Assembly: GCA_963575745.1 (NCBI GenBank)
Contig: CAUYUJ010000756.1
Location: 83,149 to 109,755 of the forward strand
Source of the DNA: Prorocentrum cordatum
Lineage: Eukaryota > Sar > Dinophyceae > Prorocentrales > Prorocentraceae
Direction: 5' to 3'
Length of the DNA: 26,607 nucleotides
Positions 19,272-26,607 of this stretch are shown one piece after another. The number at the start of each line of letters is the position of its first letter. Within the stretch, counting starts at the first letter, position 1. Under the pieces are notes generated by a model. The model did not search any database and was not told where the DNA came from. It was given only the letters and a program-made list of their open reading frames with translations. The position numbers were made by a program, and so were the translations under genes.

Positions 19272-19686
19272 GAGGTGGTGGTGGTGGTGGTGGTGGTGGT
19301 GGTGGTGGCAGTGGTGATGGTGGCGAATGATGTTGCTGCTGATGATGCTGCTACTGATGTTGATGCTGCTGATGCTCATGATAATGATGTTTTTGCTGCT
19401 GGTGATGGTGCTGATGATACTGATGATGTTGATGATACTCATGCTGATGCTTCTGTGAATGCTGATGCTGATGCTGCTGGCTCTGATGCAGATGCGGATG
19501 CTGCTGCTTCTGATGATGCTGTTGATGATGATGAGTATGATGATGAGGAAGAGGAGGAGGGGGAGGAGGAGGAGGAGGAGGAGGAGGAGGAGGAGGTGTC
19601 GGAGGAGGATAAGGATGGTGGTGGTGATGATGCTGCTGTTGATGATGACGCTGTTGCTGCTGCTGCTGATGATCCTGATGAGAAGG

Positions 19687-19737
<51 letters not shown>

Positions 19738-20000
19738 ATGAGCATGGTAAGGATTAATACTAGTATCATTGCTGTTGTTATGATTGTTCCGGCGATGATG
19801 TGTATACGCATGATGATGTGCATAAGGATGCGGGTAATGTTGATGCTGTAGATGATGAGAATGATGATGCTGCTGCTGATGATGACGATGATGGCAACGA
19901 TGCTGCTAATGACAATTATGCTGCTGCTGATGATGATGCTGATGACGATGGTGAACATGATGCTGATGAGGAGGATAACGATGATGATGCTAGTGACGCA
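19272..20000. repeat. GGT, GAT/GCT and GAG triplet-repeat region
   Basis: (GGT)n at 19276-19310, then ~650 nt of degenerate GAT/GCT/GTT/CAT triplets with a GGA island at 19550-19597 and a pure (GCT)n then (GAT)n at 19690-19741. In one + frame most codons are NNT and give Asp/Ala-rich peptide (up to 202 codons from GTG at 19149). That frame overlaps the probable 5' flank of the leader exon and I do not call it. Confidence 0.85.
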
Positions 20001-20104
20001 CTACATCTAGGATGGTCTAGAGCAGCCGCTCGATAGCCGTTGGCGCCTGAACGTGTTCCTGGGCGCCTTGCGCGCAACGTCAGACAGGCCGTGCACTGGC
20101 ACAT

Positions 20105-20204
20105 GGGAGGAATGATGATGACGAGGAGAAGGAGGAGTAGTAGGAGGATGATGATGATGATGAGGATGATGATGATGAGGAGGTGGAGGAGGACGAGGAT
20201 GTTG
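20105..20204. repeat. GAT/GAG triplet tract
   Basis: Mixed GATGATGAGGAG tract immediately left of composite unit B, placed as the triplet tracts left of units A and C are. Confidence 0.9.
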
Positions 20205-20980
20205 ACCAGACTGAACTCGAGATGCACCAACGATGCTGCAATACAACGTCCCGTACCCTCCCCCTTACAAGCCTCCCTCTTCACTGCTGGAAGCGGCTGG
20301 AAGCGCTCCCCTAGAACGACTAGCACCCCTTTGGGCCTGCCGCTCAGGCGAGAGCACCGTTTAGAAAATGAGCGGCCTTGCATCCTTCGAGTGAATCGTG
20401 ACGCGCGAGGAATGGTGTGACCATACAGCTGGATCAACGAAACGCCCAACGAGATTCCCGTGGTCAAGAACCACTCTCCATCCGTGTAGCTGCTGTAACC
20501 TTTCAAAACGAATGTGCGCGGCGCGAGGGTACGGGTCTCATTTTGGAAAGGCGCCCCCGCCCCATTCTTGTAGCTGCTGCAAGCTTCTGGCACCAGTGTG
20601 TGCGGTGGCGGTAAGGCGGCAGCCCAATTTCAAAAAGGAGCCGCCCTCCATCCTTCTATTGGTTGCAAGCTTTCCGAAACGGTTGAAGCCTCTGTGCGCG
20701 GCGTTGAACAAAGAATCTCATTTTGAAAAGCAGCCCCCGAACCCTTGTAACTGTTACGAGCTTTTGGCACGAATATGCGCAGTGCTGCGGCGATAGCTCA
20801 ATGCTGGTCCTACCCTGCATTCCTGTAACTGTTGCAAACCCTACAGACGAATGAACGCGGTGCCTTTTAACCCGTGCAGCTGGTGCGAACGTCAAACTTC
20901 AAGGTCATGGTCTGTAAGGGGTCTCAGGCGCAACGCCTGGCCCGCCTTACCAATACGTCTGGGGGTGCGATACGAAAGAG
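20205..20980 (+). repeat. Composite higher-order unit B
   Basis: It starts with ACCAGACTGAACTC and GCACCAACGATGCTGCAAT as in unit A. The ACAATCC segment is replaced by other sequence (20290-20480). About five ~84-bp subrepeats follow (keys near 20506, 20591, 20682, 20767 and 20848). It ends in the shared terminal module CGCAACGCCTGGCCCGCC then GTCTGGGGGTGCGATACG. Confidence 0.78.
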
Positions 20981-21002
20981 TTATATATCAGGGAAGGGAT
21001 GG

Positions 21003-21107
21003 GAGGATTGAGGAGGCGGAGGAGAAGGAGGAGGAGGAGGAGAAGAGGAGGAGGAGGAGGAGGAGGAGGAGGAGGAGGAGAAGGAAGGAGGAGGAGGGAG
21101 GAGGGAG
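21003..21107. repeat. GGA-rich tract right of unit B
   Basis: Nearly pure GGA/GAG repeat. On the minus strand it is a polypyrimidine stretch downstream of the candidate exon at 21150-21208. Confidence 0.93.
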
Positions 21108-21149
21108 GAGCGCGCCGCAGGGGCAGAGGAACGCTGCTTCTGGCGGCTC

Positions 21150-21208
21150 CTGGTGGAAGCACCACACTGCGTCAATGTAGATCTCCTCGAGGTCCTCGAG
21201 CTCGTAGC
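21150..21208 (-). CDS. Candidate internal exon, acidic peptide
   Basis: On the minus strand, after a (TCC)n pyrimidine tract and GCGAG/GC (acceptor 21209-21210), the frame encodes (G)YELEDLEEIYIDAVWCFHQ with strongly G/C-ending codons. This differs from the Ser/Pro/Leu repeat translation on both sides. The first codon is split (needs one preceding base), matching the phase of the exon at 26369-26435. The 3' edge is uncertain: I placed it at CACCAG/GA (GA donors occur in dinoflagellates), but GT donors a few codons earlier, or continuation through EPPEAAFLCPCGA, are possible. No family recognised. Confidence 0.35.
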
Positions 21209-21224
21209 CTCGCCCGCGCAAGGG

Positions 21225-21305
21225 GTGGAGGAGGAGGAGTACAGGAGGAGGAAGATGACGCATAGAAGGAGGAGAAAGAGAAGGAGGAGGAGAAAGAGAA
21301 GGCAA
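21225..21305. repeat. GGA/GAA polypurine tract left of unit C
   Basis: Degenerate GGAGGAG and AGAAAGAGAAGG units. On the minus strand it is the polypyrimidine tract upstream of the 21150-21208 exon acceptor. Confidence 0.88.
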
Positions 21306-21306
21306 A

Positions 21307-22265
21307 TAAGAAGGATCAGTGTAAACCCAACGTTCATCAACGATGCTGGACTACACCCTCCTTCCAAGCTTCCTGTTCATGGGTCCCTACAGCCTTTCAT
21401 TTTCATTGAGGGAACTGACTAATTGGAAGACAACCGGTTGAAGATCCTGAGGCATGCCAAAACATTGTTCTCAGGATCCCAACGCCAGGGATCAACCTGA
21501 CTGTTTGTTGCGTGTTGACGATCCAGAACCGTGCCAGAACGTCACTCCTGGGACTCCATCGCATCGAAGCAACGTAACTGTTGCACTCGCATGGTTTTGA
21601 AGCCTTTCAGAACACCAATTCTGGTACGCTGATGATGGGAACCCGTGAAGCTCGTGCAAATATTGGAAAACGATTGCGCGCGGCGCTAAGGCGAGAGCCA
21701 CATTTTGAAGAAGAAAGCCGCCCTCAATCCGTGAAGCTCTTCCAAATGCTTAAACCGAATGTGCGCCGCGAGAGCAACATTTTGAAAACCACCCGCCTTC
21801 AATCCGTGATGCTCGTTCTCTTTTTTTTGTTTCTTTTTCTTTTTCTTTTTTTGTAAGGAAAAAAAGTGCGGCGCTGGAACGATAACCACATTTTAACAAA
21901 CATTCGCCTACAAACAAAATTTGCTTAAATTTGCAAAACGAATGTGCGCCGCGCTGGGGCGAGAACCACATGACAAAAACACCGGCCCTTAATCCGTGAA
22001 GCTCTTGCAAGTTTATAGAACGAATGTGCGCCACGCTGTGGCGAAAACCACATTTCAAAAACCACCCGCCCTCAATCCGTCAAGCTGCAGGAATTTGTTA
22101 AAACGAACAAGCGCCACGCTGAGGCGAGAGCCACATATTGAAAACGACCCGCCCTCCATCTGTGAAGCTGTTGCCAATTTTTACGCTTCAGAATCGTAAG
22201 TGGTAAGCGAGTCTCAAGCGAAACGCCCGGCCCGCCCTAAACATTGGCTTCGGGGTGCGACAGGA
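21307..22265 (+). repeat. Composite higher-order unit C
   Basis: The 5' module is closest to unit A (CAGTGTAAACCCAACG, CAACGATGCTGGACTACA, ATTGGAAGACA, TTGCGTGTTGACGATCCAGA). It then has about seven ~82-83-bp subrepeats (keys near 21671, 21758, 21864, 21941, 22023, 22106 and 22190), one interrupted by a T-rich insert at 21815-21855. It ends in the terminal module GCGAAACGCCCGGCCCGCCC then TCGGGGTGCGACAGG. The largest of the three. Confidence 0.8.
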
Positions 22266-22439
22266 GAAATAATTCACAAGGAAAAATAATGAAGGAAAAG
22301 GAGACGGAGAAAGAGGAGGAGGCGGAGGACAATCTAGGTGCGCTCGCGTCATATCTGACGTCCCATCCCTCCCTCCCATCTCTTACCATGGCGTAGATAT
22401 TCTCTCTATTCGCACAGTAGGATGTCGAGCAGGGCAATG

Positions 22440-22635
22440 ATCGCGAGAGCGTGCGTGATGCACTGTCGAGCGCGGCGTGGCATGGCGTAGAAAAGCACGG
22501 CAGAGCGTAGCATGCCATAGCATGGCGTGGCATTGCGCAGTGAAGCATTGCACCACAAAACATTGCAACGCAAAGCATGGCATCGCACAGCGGCGCAGAA
22601 CGCAACACCGCACAGCATGTCATGGCATGGCGCCG
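22440..22635. repeat. GCATGGCGTA-type short tandem repeat
   Basis: Degenerate ~10-nt units based on GCATGGCGT/GCATTGCR/GCACAGC over ~195 nt. Frames on both strands repeat Ala/Met/His/Cys and are artefacts. Confidence 0.75.
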
Positions 22636-23220
22636 GGTTCCGTGGAGGGTCAGTGGATCGTCTTCGAGAGGTCTGGACCAGTCTGGAATCGTGGCTCCAT
22701 GTCAAGCTCCTTGGGCTCCCTGGAAAGCCCTACACGAGGCGGTGCTGATGGAGAGCACCCGCTGGCCCTGCTTCCAACATCGCCTTCTCAAAACAGAAAC
22801 AAGGCTCCCTCTTGATATTTCTTGAAAGCGACGACGCCCCCAAAAGGGGAAGGGGCTTCTGCGGCCCAGAAAATCAACGAATCGACACCGAACGTGTAAT
22901 CACTTCCGATGGTTTGTTCGGAAAGCATTTTCTAAAGTTTGGGGCCTGTCTGGAAGGATCGAAAACGCCCTCGCTGAAGCGGGAGTGCGATTTGGAACAA
23001 CCAGAGACGCAGACATGGGGCCAACGCTTCAGCGGGAACAGCATTTTGAAGCACAACCCAACGAAAACCAATTTCCCGGAAATCCTGTGCAAAAAACAAT
23101 ACGCGGAGGGGGGCCGGATATTTCCCGGACGTCATCAGGGGAGAGAGAAGAGTAGTACTCATACACTGTAACTGTGGAGGAGGGGTAGGAACATTTGTGA
23201 ACGTGCTTGTTTTTTTAGAG
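22636..23220. other. Unassigned stretch of moderate GC
   Basis: The least repetitive sequence in the right half. A 119-codon + frame (22812-23171) begins with TTG and has no domain or codon bias, so it is not called. CGCTGAAGCG (near 22972) and CGCTTCAGCG (near 23026) form a small inverted repeat. Confidence 0.4.
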
Positions 23221-23221
23221 C

Positions 23222-23937
23222 TCCTGCAAGCACCTGGGACCTCAGGAGGCCTCAAGGAAGCCCAGAGACCTAAGAAGACCGGTCTCCGGGGTCTGAGGAG
23301 GAGGAGAAGGAGGAGGAGGAGGAGGAGGAGGAGGAGGAGGGGGAAGACGAGGAAGAGTAGAAGAAGGAGGAGAGGGAGGAGTCGGAGGAAGAAGAGGAGG
23401 AAGGGGAGAAGGAGGAGGAGGAGAAGGAGAAGATGAGGGGGAGAAGAAGGAGAAGGAGGAGGAGGAGGAGTTGGAGGGGTAAGATGAGAAGGAGACGGGG
23501 GGGAGGAGGAGGAGGAGGAGGAGGAGGAGGGAGGAGGAGGAGTAGGAGGAGGGAGGAGGAGAAGCAGGATGAGGAGAAGGAGGAGGAAGAGGAGGAGGAG
23601 AATGAGAAGAAAGAGGAGGAGGAGGAGGGATACACTTTTTTGAGATGCTTGGCTCTTCGAGTTCCTGCAAGCACATGGGACCTCAGGAGGCCTCAGGGAC
23701 GCCCCGAGATCCAAGTAGACCAGTCTCTGGGGTCTGAGGGGGAACAGTTGGAGGAGGAGAAGGAGGAGGGTAGGGAAAAGGCGACGGGGAGAGGAGGAGG
23801 AAGGAGGAAAAGGGGGGAGGAGGCGGAGGAGTAGGAAAGAGGAGGAGGAGGAGAGGAGGAGGAGGGAGGAGGAGGAGGAGGAGAGGAGGAGGAGGAGGAG
23901 GAGGAGGAGAGAGGAGGAGGAGGAGGAGGCGGAGGAG

Positions 23938-24002
<65 letters not shown>

Positions 24003-24541
24003 TATATATAATATATATATATATAATATTTGTCATGTTTGGCGCCTTTTCAGCTCCTGCAAGCCCCTGAAACCTCAGGAGGTCTGAAGGACGCCCCGAG
24101 ATCCAAGTAGACCGGTCTCTGGGGTCTGAGGAGGAGAAACATAGGAGAATGATGAGGATGAGGATGAGGATTGGATGAGGATGAGAGGAGGCGAGGAGAG
24201 GAGGAGGAGGAGGAGGGAGGGGGAGGAGGAGGAGGGGTAGGAGGAGGAGACGGGGGGGAGGAGGAGGATAGGATGAGGAGGGGAGGAGAGGAGGAGGATA
24301 AGGAGGAGGAGGAGGATAATGAGTAGAGGAGGATAAGGAGATGAGGAGGAGGAGGAAGAAGGAGAAGAGAAAGGAGGAGGAGGAGGAGGAGGAGGAGGAG
24401 GAGGAGGAGGAGGAGGAAGAGGATGGACACATTTGTTTGGACATGTTTGGCTCTTTCTGAGCTTCTGCAAGCCTCTCGGACCTCTGGAGGCCTTAAGGAC
24501 GCCCACAGACCCAACTAGACCGGTCTCTAGGGTCTGAGGAT
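23222..24541 (+). repeat. Higher-order array, four ~79-bp modules separated by GGA tracts
   Basis: Near-identical modules start at 23222, 23663, 24055 and 24463 (spacing 441, 392 and 408 bp). Each runs TCCTGCAAGC, then GGACCTCAGGAGGCC, AAGGACGCCC, AGATCCAAGTAGACCGGTCT and GGGGTCTGAGGAG. Each is preceded by ACATTTGT-type plus ATGTTTGGCTC sequence and followed by 250-350 nt of GGA-rich purine tract (the last to ~24770). Minus-strand frames show the same PETGL peptide per module because the DNA is duplicated. Confidence 0.88.
23941..24030. repeat. Poly-T (54 nt) followed by TA microsatellite
   Basis: T54 at 23941-23994, then AATATATATA-type repeat to ~24030, inserted at the end of the second GGA tract of the array. 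The other array units lack it. Confidence 0.96.
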
Positions 24542-24770
24542 GAGGAGACGTAGGAGGAGAAGGAAGAGGAGAGGAGGAGGAGGAGGAGGAGGAGGAGGAG
24601 GAGGAGGAGGAGGAGGAGGAGGAGGAGGGAGGAGGAGGAGGAGGAGGAGGAGGAGGAGGAGAGGGAGGAGAAGAGGAGGAGGAGGAGGAGGAGAAGGAGG
24701 AAGACGAGGAGGAAGGGGAGAAGGGGATGAGGATGAGGAGGAGGAGAAGGAGAAGAAGGAGGAGTCGGCC
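24542..24770. repeat. GGA-rich tract, end of higher-order array
   Basis: Purine tract following the fourth array module, up to the unique sequence at GGAGTCGGCCACGGG. Confidence 0.93.
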
Positions 24771-24939
24771 ACGGGCCATTGGTTCCGGATCCCGACTACC
24801 TCACAACGGCCCTTGGGAATGATAGTTAGGACCCTTCAGATATGCTGTTCACTTTCTTTTCTGGACCTGGTCCCGCGGACCCATGCCCGTCAGCGCCCCA
24901 CGTTTTGCAGAATGTGCTGGTTTCCCTGTGCCCCCGCCG

Positions 24940-25356
24940 TTTCAGGTCCCGAGGCCGCCTGGTTTTCAGGTTTGGCTGCAGCCGAATTCGGATCCCGTGT
25001 CGAGCTTTCGCCCGATGAAGCTTTCGTTGGCGAGGTTTACGTACGTCGACGGCAGCATGACAAAAAATGGCCATCAATGGTTTCATGCCTCAGGATGGGC
25101 AACCGTAGAATACCTAGCAAGCAGCAAAGTCAGAGGAATAACCAAACTCCACCCGGATCCAGCCAGTCGCAAGAAGGAGTTTGACGGTCTAGGTTCCATA
25201 GGCGAGCTCGGAGCAACCCGCTGTGATGGCAGTTTTGAAGTTGTAAACGTGAAAGCTCATCAAGGACTAGAGTCCCTGGACGTATATCGGGACCAGAGGC
25301 GCCGCGCCTGTGGCTCCGGTGCAGCAGATCGTATCGCCCAGTTAGCAGCCTCCTGA
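24940..25356 (+). pseudogene. Decayed LINE-type RNase H domain
   Basis: The stretch around 25048-25350 encodes YVDGSMTKNG (first catalytic Asp of RNase H), SGWATV, then VNVKAHQG (the conserved His region) and GSGAADRIAQLAAS (last catalytic Asp, in a GNxAAD-like motif). Only ~71 residues separate the first Asp from the His, shorter than in intact domains, and no Glu or middle Asp motif is recognisable, so the centre is deleted or scrambled. Upstream coding continues in another frame (PDEAFVGEVYV). The switch coincides with a TACGTACG tandem duplication at 25038-25045. Such domains occur in dinoflagellate non-LTR elements. This one is inactive. Confidence 0.65.
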
Positions 25357-25738
25357 CTGCCCCAGCCCTCGCCAGCGGAGCGGGAAGCCCAGCAGCGACC
25401 CGACCAGAGGCTGAAACGCTCCCTGCGGTGTGTGCCCACGGCTCTCGCCCTGTGGCCTGCGATGGCCCCGGGGATCAGAGGGCCAGGGGCTCGGGGCCCC
25501 GGTGGAAGCCTTCAGCACAGCGCTCGGAGCTCGCTCGATCGCGGTGGTGTGGCACGGAGGAGCCCACCCGGGGGGGTCGAGCTCGGGCCCCGGGGCTGCC
25601 GGTATCCCTTCTTCGCCCCTTTCCCCGAGGATGTGGCGCGTGCCCGTGTCGGGCATGTGCGGGCCTGGCAGAGAAGCCCGGTGGCTCTGCTGTCCTTGCC
25701 GCTCGCCATGCCCTAATGACAGAACCACGGCGGACCGT
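25357..25738. other. GC-rich unassigned stretch
   Basis: Lies between the RNase H and reverse transcriptase remnants. Frames are open on both strands but show no recognisable domain. It may be further element sequence. Confidence 0.35.
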
Positions 25739-25990
25739 GCCAAGGAGTGCTGTCCAGGAAGCGCGGCCGCCCTAGCCAAGCCAGCGCAGCAGCCCAAGGG
25801 TCACCAGCCAAAAGCGTTTGACAGAATTGCAGGAGCTTCCTTGTTGCATGCTCTGAACGCGGCAAGTTTTCGGAATGTGCGATCAAGGAACTCCTGAGGA
25901 GTTGCCCGAGGAAAGTCAGATCGACGTTTTCGAGGGACGCCTGTGAGCGCCCCCAGTAGGGGAGACACCCCAGGGCAACAACGACCAGCC
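25739..25990 (+). pseudogene. Probable reverse transcriptase fragment of a LINE
   Basis: The + frame encodes QPKAFDRIAGASLLHALNAA, resembling the KAFD-x-I/V...LL-x-AL region of the fingers/palm in non-LTR reverse transcriptases. After it the frame ends in a stop at 25895-25897. A neighbouring frame continues plausibly as ECAIKELLRSCPRKVRSTF, suggesting a frameshift near 25870. No FADD catalytic box is seen. It lies downstream of the RNase H piece, the reverse of normal element order, so the two are separate insertions or rearranged. Confidence 0.35.
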
Positions 25991-26103
25991 CTGTAGTCTT
26001 CAGGCCTCCGATTCCGATTGCTCAGGTAGCCAGAGAGGCTGCTGAGCTCAGAGTGCTCGAGTCGCCATAACGACGTCGATCCCTCCCCGAAGCTGTGCGA
26101 TGA

Positions 26104-26340
26104 TCCTCCTCCTCCTCCTCCTCCTCCTCCTCCTCCTTCTCTTCCTTCTTTTCCTCCTCTTTCTCCTCCTCCCCACCACTCTTCCTCCTCCTCCTCCTCC
26201 AGCTCTTCCTCCTCCTCCTCCTCCTCCTCCTCCTCCTCCTCCTCCTCTCTCTCCCCTCCACTCTTCCTCCTCCTCCAGCTCTTCCTCCTCCTCCTCCTCC
26301 TCCTCCTCCTCCCTCACCACTCTTCCTCCTCTCCTCCTCC
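26104..26340. repeat. (CCT)n polypyrimidine tract
   Basis: CTC/CCT repeat with CTTCCTT, CCACCACTC and CCAGCTCTT interruptions; three subblocks repeat CCACTCTTCCTCCTCC. It is the complementary orientation to the GGA tracts to its left. Confidence 0.94.
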
Positions 26341-26368
26341 TCGCGACCAGCGCGGCTGCAGGGCAGAC

Positions 26369-26435
26369 CCTGCATGTCTTCGAAGTCAAGCCGCAGGGCG
26401 TTCTTCTTGGCCGCCTCGATGCGCGTCTTGGTTGC
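26369..26435 (-). CDS. Candidate short internal exon
   Basis: On the minus strand, between CGACAG/GC (acceptor 26436-26437) and CAGG/GTCTGC (donor 26367-26368), 22 codons plus one base encode ATKTRIEAAKKNALRLDF then EDMQ, a probable amphipathic helix. Almost every codon ends in G or C. The frame on both sides soon becomes repeat-derived (poly-Glu/Gly after the donor). It ends with one base of a split codon (G), which matches the GC start of the candidate exon at 21208. Family unknown. Confidence 0.35.
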
Positions 26436-26516
26436 CTGTCGGCGCGCGCCGCAAACTATCTACGGCAAGTTTGTGTCGTGATAACTTCGGCATTGACTTC
26501 TCACACCGTGTTGCTG

Positions 26517-26607
26517 CTCCTCCTTTTCCGCCTGACTTTTCTCCTACATCTATTCCTCTTCCTCCTCTTCCCTTCCTCCTCCTCCTCCTCCTCTTCTTTC
26601 TCCTCTC
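26517..26607. repeat. CCT-rich polypyrimidine tract, window edge
   Basis: CTCCTCC, TTTTCC and CTCTTCC units running off the right edge. Confidence 0.85.

Noticed and set aside
18495-19958. 487-codon minus frame across the GGA and GAT tracts
   Set aside because: Mostly translated simple repeat. Only the 30 codons at 19047-19136 look like a real coding segment.
20011-20106. Minus-strand frame encoding HVPVHGLSDVARKAPRNTF, possible further exon
   Set aside because: Codon use is suggestive, but no convincing acceptor precedes it and the phase cannot be matched confidently to the other exons.
22812-23171. 119-codon plus frame in the low-repeat region
   Set aside because: Starts with TTG, and lacks a domain, G/C-ending codon bias or similarity to a known family.

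Overview
The window looks like nuclear DNA of a dinoflagellate. The evidence is a near-complete relic of the dinoflagellate trans-spliced leader just upstream of the one intact gene, an exon encoding a signal peptide followed by an AAFVPAP motif (the leader style of peridinin-plastid proteins), strongly G/C-ending codons in the gene pieces, and very low gene density among simple repeats. The species cannot be named from sequence alone.

Layout on the + strand: 1-1225 is GC-rich, with (GGA)n tracts, an 828-bp tandem duplication, a fold-back element and a TA microsatellite. 2080-4050 holds four copies of a dispersed ~150-bp repeat. 4718-4933 (minus) is a likely terminal exon of a small membrane protein. 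5215-9352 is a ~4.1-kb minisatellite with a 51-bp, frame-preserving unit. 9.96-16.5 kb carries three short-period blocks based on CCAAGAGG, a large (CCT)n tract, a 15-bp minisatellite and the HAD-family gene (12833-13840, minus). 16.6-17.1 kb holds two fold-back elements and a poly-T run. 17.6-22.3 kb is a higher-order array in which a ~0.7-1-kb composite unit occurs three times between triplet tracts. 23.2-24.8 kb is a second higher-order array of four units. 24.9-26.0 kb holds decayed LINE-type RNase H and reverse transcriptase pieces. The end is (CCT)n again.

All non-transposon gene pieces found lie on the minus strand: a 67-nt exon at 26369-26435, a phase-compatible exon near 21150-21208, a plastid-leader first exon at 19047-19136, the intronless HAD gene, and the terminal exon at 4718-4933. 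My reading, an inference, is a minus-strand genic region of tiny exons separated by long repeat-filled introns. A spliced-leader-bearing cDNA copy of a HAD phosphatase-like gene has been inserted, possibly inside the ~14-kb intron of a small plastid-protein gene.

Most long open frames in the window are by-products of triplet repeats and are not annotated.
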